A stretch of 64,000 bases of DNA from CAVVWJ01 sp965652025 (GTDB lineage Bacteria > Gemmatimonadota > Gemmatimonadetes > Gemmatimonadales > GWC2-71-9): the NCBI GenBank assembly GCA_965652025.1, contig CBFGTM010000009.1, positions 1 through 64,000 of the forward strand, given 5' to 3'. The first letter of the stretch is position 1, and every line of letters begins with the position of its first letter. Under the pieces are notes generated by a model that ran no database searches, was not told the DNA's origin, and worked only from the letters and a program-made list of their open reading frames with translations. Shown here piece by piece: positions 24,922-33,262 of the stretch. The position numbers and the translations under genes are program-made.

Positions 24922-26196
24922 CTAGGCGGAAACGCTCTGCTCGATTCCGATGTTGCCGATGGCTGCCTCGGAATCGCTGATGTAGCTGCGGAACTGCTCG
25001 ACCAGGGGTGTGGCCCGCCAGCGTTCGGTACCATCAAGCGTGTAGAGTCCCAGATCCAGCCGGTACTCGTCCAGCGGCCCCCGCCCGAAGCGGTATTTCC
25101 AGTCGATCATGGTGAACAGCGGAAACCAGGTGTAGCCCAGCACCGGGATGCCACGGCCCCGTAGCACGCGGATGGCGGCCACCGAGGCCTCCAGCCAGCG
25201 CGCGCGAACCGATTCGTTCCCCTTGGCGCTGGTCTCGGTCACCATGATGGGCAGCTGGTAGCGCCGGTAGTAGTCCTCGATCAACGCGCTGAATCCGGCT
25301 CCGTCCTGCTCCACCGGCTGGTAGGCGAGGCGGCCACGGCGGTCGATGTAAAGCTGGGTGGTGGACCACTGGGGGTAGAAGTTGAGTCCCATCAGACTGA
25401 ACGGCACCGGCCTCGCGGCAACGGCGGCCAACCGGTCGGGCGAGGCCCCGCTTCGAACCAGCCAGGGGAACAGCGCGTGGTCCGGAGTGACCCGTCCAGT
25501 CAGAAGGTCGTAGGCGAGAAAGGTGCGCGACTGCTCGTCCCGGGCCACCGCATGGAGGTCCTCCCGCGCCGTGCGGCTAAGCCCCGTGGCCTCGACGTGC
25601 ACCAAGATGGCTTCCGGATCCACTGAGAGCAGCGCTGCACTGGTCTCGATGATGCCCTCCACCACCTGAAGCAGGATCTGCACGTACCCGCTTTCGCTCC
25701 GGAGATACGGGGGCCAGAGTCCCCGCTGCCCGCAGAAGAGCGCCGTCACGATCGGCTCGTTGAGTGGCGTGTACCAACGCACCAGACCGGCATAGCGCTT
25801 GGCAAAGGCCGCGGCGTACGCCGCCACTGCGGTGGGGTATTCCGCGCTGGCGAATTCCCGGCGGAGCCAGAAGGGACAGCCATAGTGCATCAGGTCGATG
25901 ATCGGTGTGATGCCGAGGTCCTGGACCATGTAGGGAATGACCTGATCGGTCCACCGCCAGTCGAACTCGCCGGGCTGGAACGGCTCCAGCCGGTACCAGG
26001 GTACTCCCCAGCGCACCATCTTGAGCCCGAGGTCGCGTACCAGCGCCAGGTCCTCGCGCCAGTGCTCGTAGTGGCCCATGAGCTGGTACTCGTCCAGTGC
26101 GCGGTGGCCGGGCCGGGTCTGGGGCACGAAGGTGTCTTCGATCCCGGTGGCCCACAAGAAATCCTCGGGACGGCGACGGAGGAGGGTATCGGACAT
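24922..26196 (-). CDS. GH1 family glycosyl hydrolase
   Basis: 424 residues. GH1 signatures: WATGIEDTFVPQT near the N-terminus, VRWYTPLNEPIVTALF (acid/base TLNEP-type motif) and IMVTETSAKGNESV (nucleophile Glu). It ends LDLGLYTLDGTERWRATPLV. The enzyme class is beta-glucosidase/beta-glycosidase; the substrate is unknown. It is a paralogue of the downstream gene and transcribed before it, with a 4-nt gap. The start at 26196 (MSDTLLRRRPEDF) is preferred to an upstream Met because the conserved region begins right after it. Confidence 0.88.
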   Translation of the reverse strand: MSDTLLRRRPEDFLWATGIEDTFVPQTRPGHRALDEYQLMGHYEHWREDLALVRDLGLKMVRWGVPWYRLEPFQPGEFDWRWTDQVIPYMVQDLGITPIIDLMHYGCPFWLRREFASAEYPTAVAAYAAAFAKRYAGLVRWYTPLNEPIVTALFCGQRGLWPPYLRSESGYVQILLQVVEGIIETSAALLSVDPEAILVHVEATGLSRTAREDLHAVARDEQSRTFLAYDLLTGRVTPDHALFPWLVRSGASPDRLAAVAARPVPFSLMGLNFYPQWSTTQLYIDRRGRLAYQPVEQDGAGFSALIEDYYRRYQLPIMVTETSAKGNESVRARWLEASVAAIRVLRGRGIPVLGYTWFPLFTMIDWKYRFGRGPLDEYRLDLGLYTLDGTERWRATPLVEQFRSYISDSEAAIGNIGIEQSVSA

Positions 26197-26224
26197 GGGG
26201 GGAGAAAATAACCCCGATTCCTGC

Positions 26225-27754
26225 TCAGCTTGAAACCGACACCGCGGCGCTCGATTCGCCCAGGTACCGCTCTTGCCCCCGGAGCTCGGCAACCTGCTCC
26301 GCTGCCTTCTTCCCGGCGACGAATGCGTGGTCGGAGTTGTAGTACTCCCACTCCGCGTACCGGCCCGCGAGCACGATGTCGTGATGGGAGAGCCACTCGC
26401 GAATGTGCGTTACATTGCGGGCCCGCTCGTGGTCATACACCACGTACGCGACCGGCATGTCAACCTGATTCGCTGCCCAGATGGGGTCCTCCGGCTTGAA
26501 AAAGCCGACCCGGTGACAGTCCTCGATGCACCGCTTGATTAGAGCGTGGCCATCGCAGGGCAGCGGCTTGTCCTCGGAGTAAGTGATTTCACAAGTGAGC
26601 CCGAACCCACCTGGCGGATTGCAGTACGGGCTGGCATTGCCCTGGACGAAGATCCGGTGGAACACTGGCTCTTCCGGATAGTAGATCCAGTGTTTCTCCG
26701 TGAGCTTTTCCCGGCCGACTCCGATGTTCACGCAACGAACCGAGACGTGCCGGAGGCCGGCGGCGGCCTTGCGGACGTCAGCCGGCGCATGGCTGCCCAT
26801 GGCCCGTATAAGCGCCGGCAGCGGCATGGTATTGATCAGGAAATCGTACGGCACGACCGAGCCGTCACTGAGGGTAACCCTGTGCTCGGCCGGGGAGACT
26901 GTCACTACTTTGGTCTCCAGCAGCAGCTCGCCCTTGAGGTGAGGCAGGAAGCCGTTCATGAGTGCCTGAAACCCGCCTCGCAACGGATAGCCGAAGCGAG
27001 CATTGGGGCCCATCGGCTTGGGCGCGGGCGACAGTGCTCCATCGATCATTTCCTCCAGATTCGGCAGCGGGACCCGGCCGCCTAGCCACGAGGTCTCCAT
27101 CTCTGCCAGCGGCACCGCCCAGAGCTTCTGGTTGTAAGGAATGGCAAAGTGTTTGGCGATTCCGCTGCCCCAGACCTTGTAGATGAACTCCTCGAAGCTC
27201 TTGGGCGTGCCCTTATGCGCGGTGAGCCGGCGCTCGGCCCCGGTGTAGACCCGCCACTTCCTCTCACCATTGGACTTCAGGAGCGGCTCGAACATGCCCC
27301 GTCGCTCGGGCCCGGTGTAGTCATCGTTGGCGCCCCGGTCGGCGGCCGGCTTCTTGGCATTCAGCGGGCCGAAGCGGGCCTCGATCGCTCCCACGATGCA
27401 CTCCTTGATTACATCCGGAGGTAGCCCGTAGAGTGCGCCCTGAAAGGGATAGCGAGTGAAGACCTGCTTACTGTAGATCCAGGCCTCCCGATCCTGCCAG
27501 TGGACGTTGTCCCCCAACAGCATCTGATACATCTGGTGGACGTAGGGGTCGTTCGAGAACATGATGTGGCCAGCCATGTCGAACGTGAACCCATTGTCCT
27601 CGATAGAGCGGCACCATCCTCCGACCCGGTCCGCCTGCTCGATCAGCAGCGCATCCGCGCCGAGGTGATAGGCCGCGCTGAGTCCGGTCGGCCCTGCGCC
27701 AACGATCAGGACCGGCGGAAAGGCGGCGTGAGATTCAATATTCTGAGGTGACAT
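26225..27754 (-). CDS. FAD-dependent UDP-galactopyranose-mutase-like oxidoreductase
   Basis: 509 residues. FAD-binding Rossmann motif VLIVGAGPTGLSAAYHL (about 15-31), followed by IEQADRVGGWCRS, the GG doublet of the amine-oxidase/UGM class. Later motifs DMAGHIMFSNDPYV and PYNQKLWAVPLAEM match UDP-galactopyranose mutases and related polysaccharide flavoproteins. It may isomerise a nucleotide sugar during capsule or glycan synthesis. It is upstream of the GH1 pair and downstream of the glycosyltransferase gene (26-nt gap), all on the minus strand. A protoporphyrinogen-oxidase-type reaction is an alternative. Confidence 0.82.
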   Translation of the reverse strand: MSPQNIESHAAFPPVLIVGAGPTGLSAAYHLGADALLIEQADRVGGWCRSIEDNGFTFDMAGHIMFSNDPYVHQMYQMLLGDNVHWQDREAWIYSKQVFTRYPFQGALYGLPPDVIKECIVGAIEARFGPLNAKKPAADRGANDDYTGPERRGMFEPLLKSNGERKWRVYTGAERRLTAHKGTPKSFEEFIYKVWGSGIAKHFAIPYNQKLWAVPLAEMETSWLGGRVPLPNLEEMIDGALSPAPKPMGPNARFGYPLRGGFQALMNGFLPHLKGELLLETKVVTVSPAEHRVTLSDGSVVPYDFLINTMPLPALIRAMGSHAPADVRKAAAGLRHVSVRCVNIGVGREKLTEKHWIYYPEEPVFHRIFVQGNASPYCNPPGGFGLTCEITYSEDKPLPCDGHALIKRCIEDCHRVGFFKPEDPIWAANQVDMPVAYVVYDHERARNVTHIREWLSHHDIVLAGRYAEWEYYNSDHAFVAGKKAAEQVAELRGQERYLGESSAAVSVSS

Positions 27755-27780
27755 GCGAATGCCCTGAATCCTTTCATTGC

Positions 27781-28923
27781 TCAGACCGGCACGGCAGCCT
27801 TGGAGGCCAACGCGGCGGCCAACAGTTTCTCCATCGCAGAGACAGTGACATCCCACGAAGTGCCGGCCAGCACCCGGCGCATTTCGGCGCTGCGCCGGTT
27901 TCGCTCGACCGGAGGGGAGGCCAACGCGGTGTCGCACGCGGCGAGGAACTCCTCGGGAGTCGCTCCCAGATACACGATGTCGCCATACGGCTCGGCTACA
28001 TCGGCGATAGGCGTGCTCACGATGGGCAGCTCGGCGGCCATGTACTCCAACGTCTTCGTCGGGCTGATGAACCGGGTCGCGTCGTTCCGCGCGAAGGGAA
28101 GCAGGCACACATCCCATCCCCGGAGGTACCGAGGCAGGTCCTCATAAGTGCGCTGGCCGAAGTAGTGGATGTGGGGTCGTCGCGGAAGCGAGGCCGGATC
28201 GATCTTGACCACAGGCCCGACCAGGACGATCTGCCACCCGGGCCGCGCTGCGGCGATGAAGTCGAGCAACGCCAGATCCAAGCGCTCGTCAATAACTCCA
28301 TAGAAGCCGAATCGCGGATGCGGCAAACCGACCTGGTCCTCGGCCTCGGGTAGCGCCGAGGGCTCACCGGCTCGGGCCGTCCGGAAGTGGGCGGCGTCGA
28401 CGCTGCTGGGGAAGCAGTGCACGTTCGAATGTCGCGCCTGCTTGGCTCGATAGAGGCTGGGACCACCGGTAAACATCACATCAGCGCTCTCCAGCAGAGC
28501 TGCCTCGCGCGACAGTAGCTCGGGTGGCGCGCCCAGAAAGAGCGACAGCTCGTCCATGCAGTCGTAGACCATTGCGGCCGGCCTCAGCGCCTGCGCCAGC
28601 GGAAGCGCCATGGGCGTGTATAACCAGGCTACCAGCGTCGCCCCCTCGAGCTCGCGGGAGAGATCCGCTATCAGTCCGTCGAGCACCGCGAGCTGCTCGG
28701 AATGGAACCCGGGGGCCTGGATCGGAGTGCGGGGACGGAGGACCGTGAGGTTCGGCCGCGGCGTTGTGCGCTCCCAGCGAGGAGGCCCTTGGGGGTCGAA
28801 TACCGGCTCCTCGACGAAAAAAACCGGCCGTTTGGCGGCCAGGCGGGTAAGCAAGTGCTGCGGGCGCTGATATACGAAATTCCAGCGAAGATGAGAGAAA
28901 GCAATAATCGAGTACCGATGCAT
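27781..28923 (-). CDS. Glycosyltransferase (GT-B fold)
   Basis: 380 residues. The N-terminal part reads AFSHLRWNFVYQRPQHLLTR, the WxxxxQRPQ signature of GT4-like enzymes that act on glycolipids or exopolysaccharides. The C-terminal GT-B half has GFYGVIDERLDLALL, WQIVLVGPVVKIDPA, YLRGWDVCLLPFARND and ISPTKTLEYMAAELPIVST (E of the EX7E region). It transfers a sugar from a nucleotide donor in the cytosol. It is the first gene of the minus-strand carbohydrate set: GT, UGM-like, GH1, GH1. Confidence 0.9.
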   Translation of the reverse strand: MHRYSIIAFSHLRWNFVYQRPQHLLTRLAAKRPVFFVEEPVFDPQGPPRWERTTPRPNLTVLRPRTPIQAPGFHSEQLAVLDGLIADLSRELEGATLVAWLYTPMALPLAQALRPAAMVYDCMDELSLFLGAPPELLSREAALLESADVMFTGGPSLYRAKQARHSNVHCFPSSVDAAHFRTARAGEPSALPEAEDQVGLPHPRFGFYGVIDERLDLALLDFIAAARPGWQIVLVGPVVKIDPASLPRRPHIHYFGQRTYEDLPRYLRGWDVCLLPFARNDATRFISPTKTLEYMAAELPIVSTPIADVAEPYGDIVYLGATPEEFLAACDTALASPPVERNRRSAEMRRVLAGTSWDVTVSAMEKLLAAALASKAAVPV

Positions 28924-29242
28924 GAAGTGCTCGTGCGTTAAGCGATAGAACTCTGATGGCGACCGCTGCGTGATGCTCCTGATAGACCTCCCCTTTCCCA
29001 GAGCAGTCCGGCTGCTCCGGCAAGCTCGAGTTCTACTCGATGGCTTCTGGGAAAGTACTGCCGGCGCCTGCTTCGTTCAGCGCGGCCAATCTGGTCATTT
29101 GGAGCGCGGGTTGCAGGGTCGCGTGCTCCCAAAATGATGTGAGTCTGGTCACAGAAGCCGGGGAGTGAATAGACAGTTTGTCAACGCACGGCGACCTCGC
29201 GAGATTGAAGGCAGCTCACTCTCGCGATCTGGAGGATTCTCG
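28924..29242. other. 319-nt divergent intergenic region
   Basis: It separates the divergent glycosyltransferase and SRPBCC genes, so it must hold both promoters. No good sigma-70 hexamer pair stands out. It contains the structured segment at 28993-29055 and two CTGGTCA words (29094 and 29148), possibly operator half-sites. A GGAGG site at 29231 serves the SRPBCC gene. Confidence 0.6.
28993..29055. other. Three-way-junction-like inverted repeats
   Basis: CTTTCCCAGA (28993-29002) pairs perfectly with TCTGGGAAAG (29046-29055). Inside are two further perfect hairpins: AGCAG/CTGCT (29002-29016) and TCGAGT/ACTCGA (29026-29040, 3-nt loop). Together they would give an outer stem with two arms, in RNA of either strand or as a DNA cruciform. 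It lies in the intergenic region with no open frame of its own. Confidence 0.6.
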
Positions 29243-30133
29243 ATGGCCACGAAGACATTCTTCAGCGGACTGACACTCGGTGCGGGACTAGTCTATTTCC
29301 TGGACTCCGAGCGCGGAGGTCTGCGCCGGGAGCGGCTCGCCCGGAGCCTGGGGCCGGTCCTGAGGGAAGCTCGACGCAATCTGACGGCAAAGCTGGGAGA
29401 GGCACCCGCCGGCGTGCTCCATTATGGCTCTCGGGCCGGCGATCTTCACGGTTTGGAAGGCGCCACGTTGTTCTCCTCGAGCGCCCCAGCCCTTACCGGC
29501 ATCACCCCGGCGGCCTTGCGCCTGATCGGGGCCGCGCTCGCCTTATATGGGCTGGTTCGGCGGGGATCGGTGGGCGCCGTGTTGCGGACGCTGGGCACGG
29601 GCCTGGTTGTGAGTGGCAGTGGGCAGGCCGCGATGGCTGGGATGGGACTCTCGTCGGCAGACCGGCGGCGTGCGGTCGATATCCAGAAGACCCTGCATAT
29701 CGATGCCCCGGTGGATCAGGTGTATGCCTTCTGGAGCAACTACGAAAACTTTCCCCTGTTCATGTCGCACGTCCGTGAGGTAGAAGACCTGGGTAGCGGA
29801 CGATCGCACTGGCGAGTCAGCGGACCCGGTGGAGTTCCCATCGAGTGGTACGCCCAGTTGACTCAGGAAGCGCCCAACGAGGTGATCGCCTGGCGCAGCG
29901 AAGCCGGCTCGATGCTGGAGAACGCCGGCGTCATCCGCTTCACTCCCACGGGCGCGGGCACCCGGGTCGATCTCCGGTTCTGCTATCACCCCCCCGCCGG
30001 CGGCGCCGGCCAGGCAGTCGCCGAGCTGCTCGGCTCGGATCCCAGGACCAAACTCAACGAGGACCTCGGGCGCATGAAGTCGCTGCTCGAAGGCACCAGG
30101 AGTGAGTCACATGGCAAAGAATCTCGGTCGTAA
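29243..30133 (+). CDS. SRPBCC (polyketide-cyclase/START-like) membrane-associated protein
   Basis: 296 residues. The N-terminus (MATKTFFSGLTLGAGLVYFL) is one hydrophobic segment, with a second (LRLIGAALALYGLVRR) at about 115-130. The SRPBCC domain spans about 160-280: VDIQKTLHIDAPVDQVYAFW, FPLFMSHVREVE, and APNEVIAWRSE. The domain binds hydrophobic ligands in a deep pocket. GGAGG 7 nt upstream fixes the start at 29243. It opens a plus-strand set with a small protein, an SDR and a second SRPBCC gene. The ligand is unknown. Confidence 0.88.
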   Translation: MATKTFFSGLTLGAGLVYFLDSERGGLRRERLARSLGPVLREARRNLTAKLGEAPAGVLHYGSRAGDLHGLEGATLFSSSAPALTGITPAALRLIGAALALYGLVRRGSVGAVLRTLGTGLVVSGSGQAAMAGMGLSSADRRRAVDIQKTLHIDAPVDQVYAFWSNYENFPLFMSHVREVEDLGSGRSHWRVSGPGGVPIEWYAQLTQEAPNEVIAWRSEAGSMLENAGVIRFTPTGAGTRVDLRFCYHPPAGGAGQAVAELLGSDPRTKLNEDLGRMKSLLEGTRSESHGKESRS

Positions 30134-30302
30134 GTTCGCGACCATGGACGAGGATGAGCGCCGCGAGTTTGCCGGCCAAGAGGAGGAAGGGACCCGGGAC
30201 GTCCCGGCGGAGCTCGAGTTCGACCTGGAGGACGAGCAGCAGCGACGGGCAGTCGAAGACGAGGCGCGCCGCCGCGTCCGCCAGGAGAACGATCCGACCT
30301 AG
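30111..30302 (+). CDS. Small charged protein of unknown function
   Basis: 63 residues, very rich in Glu, Asp and Arg (FATMDEDERREFAGQEEEGT, EQQRRAVEDEARRRVR), probably helical and partly disordered. It starts at an ATG inside the end of the SRPBCC gene (23-nt overlap), which suggests translational coupling. No family is recognised. It may be a stress-related small protein of the Gly-Asp-Glu-rich kind or a partner of the adjacent membrane proteins. A strong hairpin follows it. Confidence 0.62.
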   Translation: MAKNLGRKFATMDEDERREFAGQEEEGTRDVPAELEFDLEDEQQRRAVEDEARRRVRQENDPT

Positions 30303-30321
30303 GGGCGCCGTAACCGGGTTC

Positions 30322-30354
30322 CAACGGGCAGGCGCTGATGCGACCTGCCCGTTG
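30322..30354 (+). terminator. Hairpin after the small charged gene
   Basis: CAACGGGCAGG (30322-30332) pairs perfectly with CCTGCCCGTTG (30344-30354), an 11-bp stem with an 11-nt loop. It lies between the small gene's stop (30302) and the SDR start (30409). There is no T-tail, so it could be a weak terminator or an mRNA-stabilising element. Confidence 0.4.
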
Positions 30355-30408
30355 CGCACCCGTGACTACGATCACCGCAGCAAGCCGCTGTTTGACTCAT
30401 CACTGGTT

Positions 30409-31515
30409 ATGCCGATGGCACACCTGAGAAGAAGATCCGACAAGATGCAGCTTGCCCTGGGCGTGGCCGCGGGAGCGCTCTGGGCAAGCCATTTGTTGCG
30501 CGGCGATCACAGCTACACCTTCCGGGGAAAGACGGTGCTCATCACCGGCGGCTCCCGCGGTCTCGGGCTCGCCCTGGCCCGGGATCTTGCCCGGCGAGGT
30601 GCGCGGCTCGCGATCTGCGGCCGGGATCCTGAATCGCTGGAACGGGCCAGGGCTTCACTGGCGCGGGCCGGAGCTGAAGTCATCGCCCTCCCCTGCGACG
30701 TGACCGACCAGGGCTCCATGGAGGAGTTACTGGAGCAGGTACATCGTCGACTGGGAGCGGTCGATGTGCTGATCAACAATGCCGGCGTTATCGAGGTTGG
30801 TCCCGCCGAGACTATGTCAGTGGCGGACTATGAAGAAGCCATGGCGACCAACTTCTGGGGCATGCTCTACCCAACGCTGGGGGTCTTGCCGGAGATGCGG
30901 CAACGGCGGGGTGGCCGCATCGTGAACATCACCTCCATAGGCGGCAAGATCGGAGTTCCCCATCTCCTGCCTTACAGTGCCAGCAAGTTCGCCGCGGTAG
31001 GATTCTCCCAGGGACTTCGGGCGGAGGTCGCCGCCGACGGCATCAAGGTGGTGACCGTCGTTCCGGGACTCATGCGCACCGGCAGCCCTCGCAACGCCAT
31101 CTTTCGCGGGCAGCATCGGTCGGAGTATGCCTGGTTCAGCATCAGTGATTCGCTGCCGGGACTGTCGATTAGTGCCGACCGTGCCGCCCGCCGAATCATC
31201 GAGGCCGCCCGGCGAGGGGATGCGGAAGTTCTGTTCCCGCTGATCACGCGTCTCGCCGCTGTCGCCAACGCGGTGGCCCCAGGATTCACCGCCGATCTGC
31301 TCGGAGCAGTGGACCGGCTGTTGCCGGGTCCTGGAACTCGGCCCCAGGGTCGTCACAAGGGTGCGGAGAGCCAATCCTGGCTCTCACCTTCCTGGCTGAC
31401 CCGTCTGGGAGATCTCGCCGCGCGCCGCTACAATCAGATTTCACCGGCGGGACCGACATCCACGAGCAATTCCCCGACTTCTGACGAAGGGCAGACACAT
31501 GGCAATCCCCTATAA
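30409..31515 (+). CDS. Short-chain dehydrogenase/reductase
   Basis: 368 residues. It has the classical SDR motifs TVLITGGSRGLGLALARDL (cofactor binding), INNAGVIEVGP and PYSASKFAAVGFS (the catalytic Tyr/Lys). The ending is longer than the usual 250 residues. A hydrophobic segment (QLALGVAAGALWASHLL) near residue 15 suggests membrane association. It reduces or oxidises an unidentified alcohol or ketone with NAD(P)H. The start at 30409 is the first Met before that segment; others are possible. Its end overlaps the following SRPBCC gene by 17 nt, so the two are coupled. Confidence 0.85.
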   Translation: MPMAHLRRRSDKMQLALGVAAGALWASHLLRGDHSYTFRGKTVLITGGSRGLGLALARDLARRGARLAICGRDPESLERARASLARAGAEVIALPCDVTDQGSMEELLEQVHRRLGAVDVLINNAGVIEVGPAETMSVADYEEAMATNFWGMLYPTLGVLPEMRQRRGGRIVNITSIGGKIGVPHLLPYSASKFAAVGFSQGLRAEVAADGIKVVTVVPGLMRTGSPRNAIFRGQHRSEYAWFSISDSLPGLSISADRAARRIIEAARRGDAEVLFPLITRLAAVANAVAPGFTADLLGAVDRLLPGPGTRPQGRHKGAESQSWLSPSWLTRLGDLAARRYNQISPAGPTSTSNSPTSDEGQTHGNPL

Positions 31516-32272
31516 CGGCATTGGGTCCGATCAGGCTTGGGAAAACCTGCGCCGGCCGGCACCCGACGAAGGCGCGATCAACGTTGGCCGTACTGAGCGC
31601 CTGGCTTCGGCTGTCGGCGCCGCAGCGGTGGCGTACTTCGGGATCCGGCACAAGCGGCTCCGGCCCCTGTTGCTTCCGATCGCGGGCAGTCTCATCTCGC
31701 GCGCGATCACCGGCCGCTCTGCGGTCAACCGGGCACTGAACCGGAATACCGCCCGGACTGGGCGGGCCAGTCCAGTGGCCAGCGTGCGCCGGGGTGAAGG
31801 GCACAAAGTCGAACGCAGCGTGCTGGTGAACCGACCGATCTCGGAGGTGTACCAGTTCTGGCGCAACTTCGAGAACCTCCCCAGGTTCATGGACCACCTG
31901 GAGTCGGTCACGGTACTCGATGAGACGCGGTCCCACTGGGTCGCCAAGGCGCCGGCTGGCACCAGGGTCGAATGGGACGCGGTCATTCATAACGAGGTCG
32001 AGGACCAACTGATTGCCTGGCGATCGCTGCCGGGCGCCGACGTCAACCATGCCGGCTCGGTGCATTTTACCGAGGCTGGACCCGACCGCACCGACGTGCG
32101 AGTCGTTCTGAGCTACGAGCCGCCCGCCGGTGACCTTGGTGTCACCGTGGCAAAGCTGCTGGGCGAAGAGCCATCGCAGCAGGTTGCCGATGATCTGCGC
32201 CGATTCAAGCAGGTCATGGAGGCGGCGGAAGTCACCGGCAACTCGAGACACCATCCCACCGCACGGATGTAA
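31499..32272 (+). CDS. SRPBCC-family protein, second copy
   Basis: 257 residues. A short hydrophobic region (LASAVGAAAVAYFGIRHKR) at about 35-55 is followed by the SRPBCC domain at about 100-240: KVERSVLVNRPISEVYQFW, NFENLPRFMDHLESV and QLIAWRSLPGADVNH. The domain parallels the protein at 29243 (QVYAFW, EVIAWRSE), so they are paralogues flanking the SDR gene. The two domains probably handle the same or related hydrophobic ligand. The start overlaps the SDR end. Confidence 0.9.
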   Translation: MAIPYNGIGSDQAWENLRRPAPDEGAINVGRTERLASAVGAAAVAYFGIRHKRLRPLLLPIAGSLISRAITGRSAVNRALNRNTARTGRASPVASVRRGEGHKVERSVLVNRPISEVYQFWRNFENLPRFMDHLESVTVLDETRSHWVAKAPAGTRVEWDAVIHNEVEDQLIAWRSLPGADVNHAGSVHFTEAGPDRTDVRVVLSYEPPAGDLGVTVAKLLGEEPSQQVADDLRRFKQVMEAAEVTGNSRHHPTARM

Positions 32273-32281
32273 ACCCCAGAC

Positions 32282-33262
32282 ATGAGTACTGAACCGCCCC
32301 GCGTCACCTACGACTGCATCATCGTGGGCGCGGGGCCGGCGGGGCTCAGTGCTGCCCTGATGCTGGGCCGCTGCCGGCGCTCGGTGCTGGTCTGCGACGT
32401 GGGTGAGCCGCGGAACGCGCGCTCGGCCGGGGTGCACAACTACCTCACCCGAGATGGGATCCTTCCCCGGGAATTCCTGGCCCTGGCCCGGGACGAGGTA
32501 GGACGCTATCCGTCGGTCGAATTCCGAGACGTCGAGGTGTTGGACGCCACCCGTTCACCCGATGGGTTCCGAGTGGTCTGCGCCGACGGGAAGCAGCTCG
32601 CTTCCCGGAAGCTGCTGCTGGCCACCGGGGTGGTGGATGAGCTTCCTCCCATCCCGGGTCTCGAGTCGCTCTACGGGATCAGCGTGCACCATTGCCCCTA
32701 CTGTGACGGCTGGGACTGGCGGGACCAGCCCATCGGCATTTACGGCCGCGGCGAGGAAGGATCGGCTCTGGCGCTGGGGCTTACCGTGTGGAGCGATGAT
32801 GTTGTGCTGTGCACCGGCGGTCCTAGCGGACTGGCCAAGGCGGACCTGTCGCAGCTGAGTGGCCGTGGGGTGGAGATTCGGGAGGAGCAGGTAGTCCGGC
32901 TCGAGGGCAGCGACGGTTACCTGGAGCGGATTGTGTTCGAGACCGGTGAATCGCTGGCCCGCCGGGCACTCTTCGTCTGTGCCGGCCAGCGTCAGCGTAG
33001 CGCCCTGGCCCACAAGCTCGGATGCCGCTTTACCAACAAAGGCGCGGTTGACACCGGCAGCTGTGAAGCCACTGATGTTCCAGGCCTCTATGTGGCGGGG
33101 GACTCCTCCAAGGAGGCTCAATTCGTGGTGGTGGCCGCCGCCGAGGGCGCGGAGGCCGGGATGGCCATCAACCGGGCGCTCTTAAAGGAAGATCTGGCTC
33201 AGAACAGGAACTCCACGCCGAGCCGCACCAGACGGGGCGGTCCGTACGCGAAGAGCGGCTGA
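32282..33262 (+). CDS. Thioredoxin-reductase-like FAD/NAD(P)H oxidoreductase
   Basis: 326 residues. FAD motif CIIVGAGPAGLSAALMLGR, then SVHHCPYCDGWDW with the redox CxxC (CPYC), a later NAD(P) region (GIYGRGEEGSALALGL) and VPGLYVAGDSSKEAQFVV. This is the pattern of low-molecular-weight thioredoxin-reductase-like flavoenzymes; the partner disulfide protein is not encoded nearby. The start is 9 nt after the SRPBCC stop, so it belongs to the same operon. The 3' end overlaps the convergent TonB receptor gene by 64 nt. Confidence 0.92.
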   Translation: MSTEPPRVTYDCIIVGAGPAGLSAALMLGRCRRSVLVCDVGEPRNARSAGVHNYLTRDGILPREFLALARDEVGRYPSVEFRDVEVLDATRSPDGFRVVCADGKQLASRKLLLATGVVDELPPIPGLESLYGISVHHCPYCDGWDWRDQPIGIYGRGEEGSALALGLTVWSDDVVLCTGGPSGLAKADLSQLSGRGVEIREEQVVRLEGSDGYLERIVFETGESLARRALFVCAGQRQRSALAHKLGCRFTNKGAVDTGSCEATDVPGLYVAGDSSKEAQFVVVAAAEGAEAGMAINRALLKEDLAQNRNSTPSRTRRGGPYAKSG

